Source of the DNA: Sporolactobacillus shoreae
GTDB lineage: Bacteria > Bacillota > Bacilli > Bacillales > Sporolactobacillaceae
Direction of reading: 5' to 3'
Assembly (NCBI RefSeq): GCF_004684935.1
Contig: NZ_SRJD01000018.1
Coordinates: 1 to 64,000 of the forward strand
Length of the DNA stretch: 64,000 bases
Shown: positions 8,834-16,333 of the stretch, piece by piece
How positions within the stretch are numbered: position 1 is the stretch's first letter
Layout of the letters: every line of letters starts with the position of its first letter
Translations under genes and position numbers: made by a program
The notes under the pieces: generated by a model
What the model saw: the letters and a program-made list of their open reading frames with translations, nothing else
What the model was told of the DNA's origin: nothing
The model's database searches: none

Positions 8834-9783
8834 GGTGTGTTCACCCCGCCGGATTTAGATCCGTCCACATTATTCACGCTGGTCTGTCCAAACTCCTTAG
8901 TCGAGACCTGTTTACTACCAGTTAAATTCAGGTGAAAAACTTTAGGATCAAGCCCTTTATTAATCTCTATACTCTTGCAAGTCACAAAGAAGATCACACG
9001 ATCTTTTTGACCATAACATTTCAAATCGAGCAAAGCGCCCGTACTTTTGGATACCACCATGGTAAAAGGGCCTAGCAAATCTTCTGATATATTGCTTGGG
9101 ATGGTCCCTTTGATTTTATAAACGGGCATGCCAAACTGTGTTCCTTCTTCATAACTCCAGTTTGGATAATTATTAGAGAGTAGAGTAAACCATTCACTAC
9201 TGGTAACCATTTGATTATACGAACCAATGTAGTTATTTTTGAATTCTTCGTCACTATGCCATACTTTTCTCTCGGGTGTATCCTTCGCATATATCTTTTG
9301 CTCCGGCCTCTCAATGATCGCTGCATTTTTATCGAATAAGAGATTCGTTGTTTCAACAATTTTCCCGCTCGCATATTGCTCATTGGTGACACGATTTTCG
9401 TTCTTATCAAAATCTACATAAAATTTAGCTTGTGACATATCTTCCTGGGAATGACCCCATCGATAACTACCCTGTGCATTATGAATATAGTCCCAGGAAT
9501 AATACATTTTATTGACGATGCTAAATTTATCAGGGTATTTCTTCGCGAGTTGCTTATCACTCTCCGTATTAAAGGGAAAGGTACTCTCTTTCGATGAGTC
9601 CCTGTGTTTACTCATTGTTACAGTTCCTTTGTTGGTCCCATTGCTGACGCTGCTGGGACTATTAGCTCCTTCATCGATATGAAACAATGAAGTTACCGCT
9701 TCAGGATAAGTGGAATAAATCTTAATGCCCGCTAAAACAAGAACAAGTAAAGTAATCACTACGATTGGAATCCACTTCTTCAT
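8830..9783 (-). CDS. Paralogue of the exporter operon's first anchored protein
   Basis: A 317-residue protein with the same N-terminal anchor as the 6337-7281 product, the same linker with a small insertion (SVSNG), and a closely similar outer domain ending in SGGVNTP. The leader hairpin and AGGAGG ribosome site are also conserved. The following gene is a pseudogene, so this copy has lost its transporter partner and may survive as a stand-alone surface protein or serve the intact transporter. Substitutions are spread evenly and the frame is intact, which suggests it is still under selection. Confidence 0.7.
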   Translation of the reverse strand: MKKWIPIVVITLLVLVLAGIKIYSTYPEAVTSLFHIDEGANSPSSVSNGTNKGTVTMSKHRDSSKESTFPFNTESDKQLAKKYPDKFSIVNKMYYSWDYIHNAQGSYRWGHSQEDMSQAKFYVDFDKNENRVTNEQYASGKIVETTNLLFDKNAAIIERPEQKIYAKDTPERKVWHSDEEFKNNYIGSYNQMVTSSEWFTLLSNNYPNWSYEEGTQFGMPVYKIKGTIPSNISEDLLGPFTMVVSKSTGALLDLKCYGQKDRVIFFVTCKSIEINKGLDPKVFHLNLTGSKQVSTKEFGQTSVNNVDGSKSGGVNTP

Positions 9784-9795
9784 AGATTGCCTCCT

Positions 9796-9829
9796 AAAGC
9801 ACTCCTAATAAAATTTACCCTCGTGCTTT
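9796..9829 (-). promoter_or_regulatory. Leader hairpin of the second anchored-protein gene
   Basis: AAAGCAC (9796-9802) pairs with GTGCTTT (9823-9829). The stem is identical to that at 7295-7328 while the loop has diverged, and AGGAGG follows directly on the minus-strand transcript. Confidence 0.5.
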
Positions 9830-10176
9830 ACTCTTTTTGGACTCTCAATATTTTCAGTATAGATATTAAATTTCATATTTTCAGATATTTATAGATTTTT
9901 TCTCACAGATTCATTATGGTTTTCCTGCGAATCCACTTCACTTAACTTAACTTCGTCCCATAAAACCTGTTTACATTGTGTTGATCAAATTTCTTCCTTA
10001 AAATCCATTACGGGAAATAGAAAGATCTCAGTGAGCAGGGTGTTTATATAGTTAATATAATTCACAATATTTACTTTTAAAAGTATTTTTATCGATATAT
10101 TTTTCGACAAAGAGATTATTCGAACGTAATATTGCCCTCAATATTGAATGATCCGCAACCGTTAAGTATTCTCACT
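9830..10176. other. Intergenic, AT-rich
   Basis: About 350 bp that must carry the promoter of the 8830-9783 gene. No further gene, repeat or convincing hairpin was found. Confidence 0.4.
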
Positions 10177-10371
10177 TTAAGTCTCTTCTATTTGGTCCGA
10201 AGCATCTATTACCGATTTATAGATTGGAACAGAATACAGTTCTTTTGTTCCGCAATGAGCCGTATTGAATCCGATGGAGATAAGATCGCCGTCAATATTG
10301 CTCAACCAAATATTCATGTCCCTTTCGAATTCCGGTGGACTGATATGAGTAATAAGCTTAACCTTCATCAT
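10177..10371 (-). CDS. Small Cse60/YvzF-like protein
   Basis: A 64-residue protein beginning MMKVKLITHISPPEFERDMNIW. The layout is a short beta strand, an amphipathic helix with an acidic FERDMNIWL, a second strand around LISIGF and a final strand SVPIYKS. It matches the small Bacillus sporulation-associated family typified by Cse60 and YvzF (DUF2758). A GAAGAG ribosome site lies just upstream. The molecular role in that family is not known. The plus-strand frame over the same bases is a shadow. Confidence 0.5.
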   Translation of the reverse strand: MMKVKLITHISPPEFERDMNIWLSNIDGDLISIGFNTAHCGTKELYSVPIYKSVIDASDQIEET

Positions 10372-10582
10372 TCAATTCTCTTCATTCAAATCATGTTGTG
10401 AATTGCCGTTATATTTTTAACCATCCAATATAGCATTAATAATATCACGCCCAATCATTCAAATAAATTATCAATATTTTAGCTGATATAATGAAGTAAG
10501 TTATTCTGCTTAGTAAAAAAGAGATAGTTTTATTAACTTAATAGAATATTAGAAACTTGTCACCCTCTATTCGACAGACTTT

Positions 10583-10597
10583 GCATCATCATGATGC
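10583..10597. promoter_or_regulatory. Perfect palindrome at the -35 position of the protease promoter
   Basis: GCATCAT-C-ATGATGC has 7-bp perfect arms around one base. It lies 12 bp upstream of a perfect TATAAT (10610-10615), where a -35 box would sit, and no good -35 hexamer is present. This is the layout of an activator-dependent promoter. Confidence 0.5.
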
Positions 10598-10665
10598 TAT
10601 TGTTATTTCTATAATTTGTTCCCCCAGGAACAGATTAAATCAATTAACTCGCGAGGAGGAAAAAG

Positions 10666-11853
10666 ATGAAACTATTTTTCAGGAAATTTGGAGTCATGAT
10701 CCTAGCCGTTTCTCTGTCTCTGTTTGCCGCGACACCTATTTTAGCGAGTGCGAAAACAGCACCATCACCTTCATTACCCAGCGGATGGACCGCCCATCAT
10801 CCATTGCATTTTAAGCACATTTCATCGGGCATAAAGCCAAGAGTGGTTTCTAATGTTTACTCTCCATCGCAGATCAAAAGTGCTTATGGCATTAATTTAT
10901 TAAACGGAACAGGAGCGGGACAAACAATTGCGGTTGTCGATGCCTATGGGAGTCCGACGATCCAGGCTGATTTGAATACCTTTGATCAGCAGTTTGGCCT
11001 GCCAAGCGCAAACATCGAAGTCGCATATCCGCAGGGAAAACCAAGCACCAATGGCGGATGGGCCCTCGAAACATCACTGGATGCCGAATGGGCTCACGCG
11101 CTTGCTCCAGATGCAAAAATATTAGTGGTCGCGACAAAATCAGCATCCCTGACTAATTTGCTCGCAGGTATTGATTATGCAACGGCCAACGGTGCAACCG
11201 TTGTCTCAAACAGCTGGGGAGGATCCGAATTTTCTTCTGAAGCCTCCTATGACAGTCATTTTAACCACAGTGGCATCGCTTATTTGGCCTCTTCAGGCGA
11301 CAACGGTGAAGGCAGTTCCTGGCCTGCTGCCTCGCCCAATGTCGTCTCCGTCGGAGGAACATCTTTATATCTCGGAACTAACGGGGCCTACAGCAGTGAA
11401 TCTGCATGGTCCGGGTCCGGAGGTGCAGCAAGTACTTATGAAAGCATTCCAAGCTTTCAGGCACTTTGGTCAACCGTGGTTGGATCTCATAGAGGGATTC
11501 CGGACGTGGCCTTCGACGCTGATCCAAATACCGGGGTCTATGTTTATACAAGCACACCGGATCAGGGGCAGTCGGGATGGTTTCAAGTTGGAGGAACGAG
11601 TTTCAGTGCTCCGGCATGGGGCGCATTAATCGCATTAGCAGATGAGGGACGCCTGCAGCCTTTGTCGAGTGCACAAGCATTAAGCGCTATTTATAGCATC
11701 GCCGGATCAACAGGAAGCAGCGGCTATTCAACCGACTTTCACGATATTACGACGGGAAGCAACGGTTACAGTGCCGGACCTGGTTACGATGAAGTAACAG
11801 GGATTGGTAGCCCGACCGCAAATCAATTAATCCCTCTTTTAAGCACTTATTAA
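10666..11853 (+). CDS. Secreted S53 (sedolisin/kumamolisin-like) peptidase without a prodomain
   Basis: A 395-residue precursor with a signal peptide (about 1-29, cut after ASA). The catalytic core starts near residue 65. Sedolisin landmarks are Glu135 and Asp139 in ETSLDAEW, the oxyanion Asp212 in SSGDNG, and the nucleophile Ser312 in GGTSFSAP. Near the C-terminus, DFHDITTGSNGYSAGPGYD fits the family's calcium site. S53 enzymes cut proteins, often at acid pH. Most have an inhibitory prodomain of roughly 180 residues; here only about 35 residues separate signal and core. GAGGAGG precedes the ATG. The gene converges on the RRNPP-type regulator and shares a terminator with it, which suggests cell-density control as for NprR and nprA. 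Confidence 0.88.
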   Translation: MKLFFRKFGVMILAVSLSLFAATPILASAKTAPSPSLPSGWTAHHPLHFKHISSGIKPRVVSNVYSPSQIKSAYGINLLNGTGAGQTIAVVDAYGSPTIQADLNTFDQQFGLPSANIEVAYPQGKPSTNGGWALETSLDAEWAHALAPDAKILVVATKSASLTNLLAGIDYATANGATVVSNSWGGSEFSSEASYDSHFNHSGIAYLASSGDNGEGSSWPAASPNVVSVGGTSLYLGTNGAYSSESAWSGSGGAASTYESIPSFQALWSTVVGSHRGIPDVAFDADPNTGVYVYTSTPDQGQSGWFQVGGTSFSAPAWGALIALADEGRLQPLSSAQALSAIYSIAGSTGSSGYSTDFHDITTGSNGYSAGPGYDEVTGIGSPTANQLIPLLSTY

Positions 11854-11916
11854 AAAACTGTTAGTGACAAGTGTTAATCTCTCATTGTGCTAGTGCCAAT
11901 TTTGTTCGAGAAAAAT

Positions 11917-11952
11917 TAAAGAACCGGATAAAAAAATCTCCGGTTCTTTAAT
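11917..11952. terminator. Bidirectional terminator between protease and regulator
   Basis: AAAGAACCGGA (from 11918) pairs with TCCGGTTCTTT (to 11949), with A- and T-rich flanks on both sides. It serves the convergent genes ending at 11853 and 11997. Confidence 0.7.
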
Positions 11953-11996
11953 CTGCTAAAAAGAATCATGGCCTTTAAACTAATGTATCAAAAGAA

Positions 11997-13340
11997 TCAA
12001 TGATCAGCTATTAACTCGCTATCAATTGAATAAATCTTATTCTGCCCTTCCAATTGAGAACCCAACGCCTCATCTACCGTCTTATAAGCGTCAGAACTGT
12101 TACCTTTTTTAGAGAGAATCATTCCTTTCAGCTTAAGGCATTTTCCCTGCCAATAGGGATCGCTGTCCAGTAAAATATAAGCCTTATCAATAATACCCTC
12201 TGCAGTTTTCAGATCATTTTGACGGTAATAAATTAAAGCCCCAACATAATTCAGTTTTCCATCCATTGAATCTTCATCGGTTAGGAGATCTAATCCCTCC
12301 CCAATCAAATCCTGTGCCTCATCGTATTTTCCAAGGTAACACAAGGTTAAGGATAGTTCAAAAATGACATTTTTTAAGGAAGCCGGAGACTGATCCTTTT
12401 CCATCATTCTGTAGCTTCTGATAAGTACTGTGTAAGACTGGTGAAACCTTCTCAATGAACGGTAGGCAATCCCCATATTGACGAGGCATCCGATGATTCG
12501 TTGATGACTCACTTCATCTTCATTTCCCTGAAAAAGTGTAAGAGCCGCCTCATCCGATTTTAATGCCGCTTCATGGTTTCCCAAATACATCTCCGACAAT
12601 CCTTTAAGCATATAGAATTCCCCGCTGAGAAGGGCAGCTCTGGTGTCTTTCATTATTTTTATTGCCTGATCAATCACATCGAGCGCCCTGCCAAACTCTT
12701 TTCTTCGGGAATAACAATAAGCCAGATTAAAGTACAGTCGAAGTTGAAGCAAGGGATCTATTTTCAATTGTTTCGTCTGAGTCAAAATTTCCCCGTATAA
12801 GGCATTTTCAATAGCCTGTACATAATTTTTAGTATAACGATAGGCTTCGGCGAGTTGACAATGCGTTTCTATCAGCTCCTGCATATAGTCAGGTGTTAAA
12901 TATAACAAGGCCTCTTCGAGGGATTGAATGGCGTTAGTAAAGTCCTCCCGTTCGAGAGCGATCGCACCTTGTTCCTTTAGAACAAGTCCGCGGGAGAAAA
13001 CATTGTTCTCCGTTAACTTAGCCGTCTCTGATAAAAGTTTCTCTGCCTCATTCAGCTTCTTCGCCTCAAGAAGTGCATGACAAACCGATATTCTTTTCTT
13101 GATGATTTCATCACTGATTATCACTTTTTCTTCATGCTTATTACTCGAATCATCATCTACTAGGTTCTTAACGGGGACGCCTAGTTTATCCGCAATTAAC
13201 TGCAGCGTTTTTAGTGATGGAACGCTCCTCCCACTTTCGATCAAACTAATCATGCTTCTGCTTAAACCCGGTCCAGCCAATTCCTGTTGTGTTAACCCTA
13301 ATCCTTTTCGGATACGTTTAATATTTTGGATATACTCCAT
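11997..13340 (-). CDS. XRE-TPR regulator, RRNPP (NprR/PlcR/Rgg) type
   Basis: A 447-residue cytoplasmic regulator. Residues 5-60 form a helix-turn-helix (LTQQELAGPGLSRSMISLIESG) and about 75-430 form a row of TPR helix pairs, as in NprR, PlcR and PrgX. In that family the TPR domain binds a re-imported oligopeptide that switches DNA binding. A gene for a short exported peptide lies divergently 150 bp away, and a secreted protease lies convergently downstream; both arrangements match known quorum modules. No Rap-like phosphatase residues are evident. The start is Met at 13340. The family assignment is firm; the partner peptide and targets are inferred. Confidence 0.85.
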   Translation of the reverse strand: MEYIQNIKRIRKGLGLTQQELAGPGLSRSMISLIESGRSVPSLKTLQLIADKLGVPVKNLVDDDSSNKHEEKVIISDEIIKKRISVCHALLEAKKLNEAEKLLSETAKLTENNVFSRGLVLKEQGAIALEREDFTNAIQSLEEALLYLTPDYMQELIETHCQLAEAYRYTKNYVQAIENALYGEILTQTKQLKIDPLLQLRLYFNLAYCYSRRKEFGRALDVIDQAIKIMKDTRAALLSGEFYMLKGLSEMYLGNHEAALKSDEAALTLFQGNEDEVSHQRIIGCLVNMGIAYRSLRRFHQSYTVLIRSYRMMEKDQSPASLKNVIFELSLTLCYLGKYDEAQDLIGEGLDLLTDEDSMDGKLNYVGALIYYRQNDLKTAEGIIDKAYILLDSDPYWQGKCLKLKGMILSKKGNSSDAYKTVDEALGSQLEGQNKIYSIDSELIADH

Positions 13341-13414
13341 GTCTCTAACTCCTATTCTGTGTTCAATGTTTTATTATATATTTTTTAATATTTACTTAGC
13401 ATCTTATCTATAAT

Positions 13415-13449
13415 CTATTATTGACATAATAGTAAAATGTGAGTACAGT
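13415..13449 (+). promoter_or_regulatory. Promoter of the peptide gene with overlapping palindrome
   Basis: TTGACA (13421-13426), a 17-bp spacer and TACAGT (13444-13449). The -35 box sits inside the perfect palindrome CTATTAT-TGAC-ATAATAG (13415-13432), a natural operator position for the divergent XRE-TPR regulator. Confidence 0.55.
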
Positions 13450-13490
13450 CAATTATATCAAATATAGTTAACAAATAAGGAGAGATTGTT

Positions 13491-13616
13491 TTGAAAAAAT
13501 TAATTTTTTCCCTATTGTTACTCTTACTCGTTGCTGTTAGTGTTATAAGCGTAACTGATCAAGCATCGGTAGCAGATCCTGTGTGGCCTGGTGGTCCCGC
13601 AATCAGTTCTTTGTAA
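13491..13616 (+). CDS. Candidate quorum-sensing propeptide, 41 codons
   Basis: Translation from TTG gives a short basic start (MKK), a hydrophobic core to about residue 21, then the tail TDQASVADPVWPGGPAISSL. AAGGAGAG lies 6 nt before the TTG, a strong ribosome site. The layout is that of Phr, NprX, PapR and SHP precursors: signal sequence plus a C-terminal tail from which the signal is cut. It is divergent from the regulator, as shp is from rgg, and has its own promoter and terminator. The mature signal cannot be fixed; a fragment within ADPVWPGGPAISSL is likely. A small antimicrobial or simple secreted peptide is the alternative. Confidence 0.7.
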   Translation: MKKLIFSLLLLLLVAVSVISVTDQASVADPVWPGGPAISSL

Positions 13617-14059
13617 TGAGTCAAAGCCGACAAAAAGCAAATTTGTACCGCACACATCAGTATTATTCATAGAAGTTGATCAATATATTTTTACCAATTT
13701 TTTGACACCTCAAAGTTTGAAGGTGTCTTTTTGTTTGATCAATATAAATTTCCAACACTGATATGGATGATTAAATCTATCATTATTATAGACTTTTCTC
13801 TGTTACATCCTGCTGTTCTAAAACAACACAATTTACGAAAACATCCAAATCATTTTTTAAATCTGTACAGATCATTGTAACATTCCCTGAAAGATATTAG
13901 AAAAAAATGAATTAAAATTCATACTGGCTTAGTCAGCATAAGTCAAAAAATTGCATGGACCACTTTTCGTTTCCTTATCCACCTCGGATCACGGAAGCAA
14001 TAGCCGGAATCAGTTTGATTATTCCAACCGGTAAGAAAATAGGTGACTTAAAAAAAGTA
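13617..14059. other. Intergenic between the peptide gene and the riboswitch
   Basis: It contains the peptide terminator and then about 320 bp of AT-rich sequence without a coding frame or repeat that I can support. Confidence 0.4.
13704..13735 (+). terminator. Terminator of the peptide gene
   Basis: GACACCTcAAA (13704-13714) pairs with TTTgAAGGTGTC (13716-13727), followed by TTTTTGTTT. It closes a transcript of about 280 nt from the promoter at 13421. Confidence 0.7.
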
Positions 14060-14088
14060 TTGACACGCACGGTATGGTTGCTTATTAT
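14060..14088 (+). promoter_or_regulatory. Promoter of the SAM riboswitch transcript
   Basis: TTGACA (14060-14065), an exact 17-bp spacer and TATTAT (14083-14088), about 25 bp before the riboswitch P1 stem. Confidence 0.7.
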
Positions 14089-14114
14089 TAATAGCAACAA
14101 TTGAATCAGCAGAA

Positions 14115-14270
14115 TTTCTTATCCAGAGTGGCGGAGGGACTGGCCCTATGAAGCCCGACAACCAGCACTTTTCAATGTGTATGGTGTCAATTCCAGGAGC
14201 GCAGCGATGCGCTCAAAAGATGAGAAGAAACAGGAACGGGCCTCTCATCTTCTGCGGCTTGTTTTTTTTT
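14115..14270 (+). ncRNA. SAM-I riboswitch (S-box leader)
   Basis: The conserved S-box core is present: the AGAGTGGCGGAGGGACTGGC stretch, then CCTATGAAGCCCGACAACC, and a P4 arm around 14195-14213. The 5' strand of P1 (TTCTTATC, 14116-14123) pairs with GATGAGAA (14220-14227). The same 3' strand can pair instead with CTCTCATC (14242-14249), and a run of nine T (14262-14270) lies 12 nt further on. That is a SAM-responsive off-switch: SAM binding leads to termination. The next intact gene starts 490 bp downstream. Confidence 0.88.
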
Positions 14271-14294
14271 CGTTCCATAATCAAAAGGAGGGTG

Positions 14295-14694
14295 AACGGA
14301 AAATACACCAAAAAAGAAATCGGTTTTCAGATTTTCAATTAAATGATCGATAGGTCAGTAGGAAAGACATCGGAGGAACTTGTTAAAACCTCCCATGAAA
14401 AAAGAATCAAAACGATCCGAATTGAAAAAAATAAAAAACCAGCTGAGCTGGCCGTTTTCGTTAGGCTCTCTTTAAATTCATTGTTGATTTTGCCACTCCG
14501 TTGATTGGAGCGGAAGGCGCGAGACTCCTGCTGGATCAGCGAACCAAGTGAGACCCCGCAGCGAGGGTCCCGAGCGAGGAGGCTCACGGATTGCCCGCGG
14601 AAAGCGAGCGCCTGGAGCTGAAAAACAACGGACAAGTTTAACAAAGCCTTTCGTTAAAAAACAGCCTGACAGGAATGGCGGATTTATTTATTAG
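14295..14694 (+). pseudogene. Decayed short ORF behind the riboswitch, broken by a MITE
   Basis: AAGGAGGGTG precedes a GTG frame of 16 codons ending TAA at 14340-14342. The same frame reopens at once with ATG (14343) and reads MIDRSVGKTSEELVKT and onward to AELAVFV at the MITE edge. Removing the MITE and one target copy lets the frame run on as KKQPDRNGGFIY and stop near 14694. I recognise no family. It probably represents what remains of the gene originally under the S-box. Confidence 0.4.
14464..14648. mobile_element. MITE copy 1, 185 bp
   Basis: Terminal inverted repeats run GGCTCTCTTTAAA inwards from 14464 and, from the other end, GGCTTTGTTAAAC. An exact 8-bp target duplication TTTCGTTA lies at 14456-14463 and 14649-14656. 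The interior is GC-rich and shared with copies at 50642 and 53903. No coding capacity. The ends and 8-bp duplication suit mobilisation by an ISL3-type transposase, which is not in the window. Confidence 0.8.
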
Positions 14695-14758
14695 GCAAAT
14701 CATATTAAAATTATATGTATAACAGGGTATTATACATAATCGAAGGGGAGTATCGTAT

Positions 14759-16333
14759 ATGTCAAAAGTTTCCGCATTTCTAAGGAAGAAACCTTTAATT
14801 GCATCTTTGATGATTCTTTTGTTAGTGCTTACCGCAGGATGTTCCGGATCAAATAATGCCTCTCAAAACACAGGCAAGAATCAAGTGGTAAAAGGGGGAA
14901 CGTTCGTTTACGGCCGCCCCGCTCCCGTCACTTCGTTTGACGAGTACAGTGAGATTACGTCAAACAATGCCTTTGCGATCGACAAAGTTTTTGAACCACT
15001 GGTCGCATTTAACAAGGATGGAAAAATCGGCAATTGGCTGGCAAAGTCGCACAGTATAAGCAAGGATGGATTAACTTATACGTTTGTTTTACGCGATGGA
15101 CTGAAGTTCTCAAATGGGACTGATGTGACTGCCAAGGATGCGGCTTTTTCAATTCAGCAACATTTAATTGATAAAGGGCCGCTCGCCATATCGGCACAGG
15201 TCGCTTCCATTAAGGCCAAAGATAATAAAACCCTTGTGATTACACTTAAAGAGCCCTATACGCCATTTCTTTCAGAGCTCGCAAACTTTTCCAACGGCAT
15301 ACTTCCAAATAATTTTGGCGGCGTCTCTGAGAAGCAATTCTTTAAAAAACCTATTGGCACAGGTCCCTTCGTTGTTCAAAAATGGGATCCGGCCGGTGAT
15401 CTTACCTTCGTTAAAAACAAATACTACTGGCAGAAAGGCAAGCCCTATATCGACAAACTCGTCTACAAATTGATCGAAGATGACAGCCAGGCGATTAACC
15501 AGCTCAAAGCGGGTGAGGTTAATGCGATTGAATCATTGCCTCTCGAAAATGCCAATGAATTAAAGCAAAACGCTGGTACTGGTGTGTTAACCAGCGGCAG
15601 TTGGTCTATAGAGCAGTTGTTCTTTAATACTCTAGATAAGCATTTTTCCGACGTACATGTTCGCCGTGCACTCGCGCTTGCAATTGACCGCCCGGCACTG
15701 ACAAAGGCGCTTACCTTTGGTTATGCAGAGCCTGCAAATTCGCTATTGCCACCTGCCATTCTCTACAATACAAATAAGACAATCAAAGCACTCAACTTTG
15801 ATACGAACGCGGCCAAAAAAGAACTTGCAAAATCAGCGTATCCTCATGGATTCTCAACGAATTTGTTGATTGCGTCCGGAAACAGCACAACCGCGCATCT
15901 GGCACAGATTCTTCAACAAGCTGGGAAAACGATTGGCATCAACATCAATATTGAATCGATAGAGCTGGCCTCGTTCCGTGACCGTTTCTTTGCCTATAAC
16001 TTCTCAACAATGATCAACGGTGGACAGGCGGATTATCCGGACGCGGATTCGATTCTCGCTTTTCAAACAGACCCGAAAGGTTTCAGCAAGTCATACTGGA
16101 CCCACTACACCAATAATAATGTGACGAAGCTCCTGTATGAAGGTCAAAAAACGCCAGATGGACCAGCGCGCGCAAAAATTTACGCCAATCTCCAGCAAAT
16201 TCTTGCGGACGAAGTACCCTATATACCTCTTTATTATCCTGATGTTCTGATCGGTGTCCGTTCATCAGTCAAGGGCTTGGTTGTACTTCCCAATGGCAGT
16301 GTTCGCTTCGATAGCGTTCAAATCACAAAATGA
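14759..16333 (+). CDS. Peptide-type ABC substrate-binding lipoprotein
   Basis: A 524-residue SBP of family 5 (OppA/DppA/NikA). The lipobox LTAGC puts the lipidated Cys at about residue 28; GKYGKPYIDKL-type and HVRRALALAIDR motifs of the family are present. It is anchored outside the membrane and delivers ligand to the permeases encoded next. The S-box upstream hints at a sulfur-linked ligand, such as a methionine derivative or S-containing peptide, though family 5 also binds nickel and short peptides. The gene ends in a 4-bp ATGA overlap with the permease gene, so the operon is tightly coupled. Confidence 0.88.
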   Translation: MSKVSAFLRKKPLIASLMILLLVLTAGCSGSNNASQNTGKNQVVKGGTFVYGRPAPVTSFDEYSEITSNNAFAIDKVFEPLVAFNKDGKIGNWLAKSHSISKDGLTYTFVLRDGLKFSNGTDVTAKDAAFSIQQHLIDKGPLAISAQVASIKAKDNKTLVITLKEPYTPFLSELANFSNGILPNNFGGVSEKQFFKKPIGTGPFVVQKWDPAGDLTFVKNKYYWQKGKPYIDKLVYKLIEDDSQAINQLKAGEVNAIESLPLENANELKQNAGTGVLTSGSWSIEQLFFNTLDKHFSDVHVRRALALAIDRPALTKALTFGYAEPANSLLPPAILYNTNKTIKALNFDTNAAKKELAKSAYPHGFSTNLLIASGNSTTAHLAQILQQAGKTIGININIESIELASFRDRFFAYNFSTMINGGQADYPDADSILAFQTDPKGFSKSYWTHYTNNNVTKLLYEGQKTPDGPARAKIYANLQQILADEVPYIPLYYPDVLIGVRSSVKGLVVLPNGSVRFDSVQITK

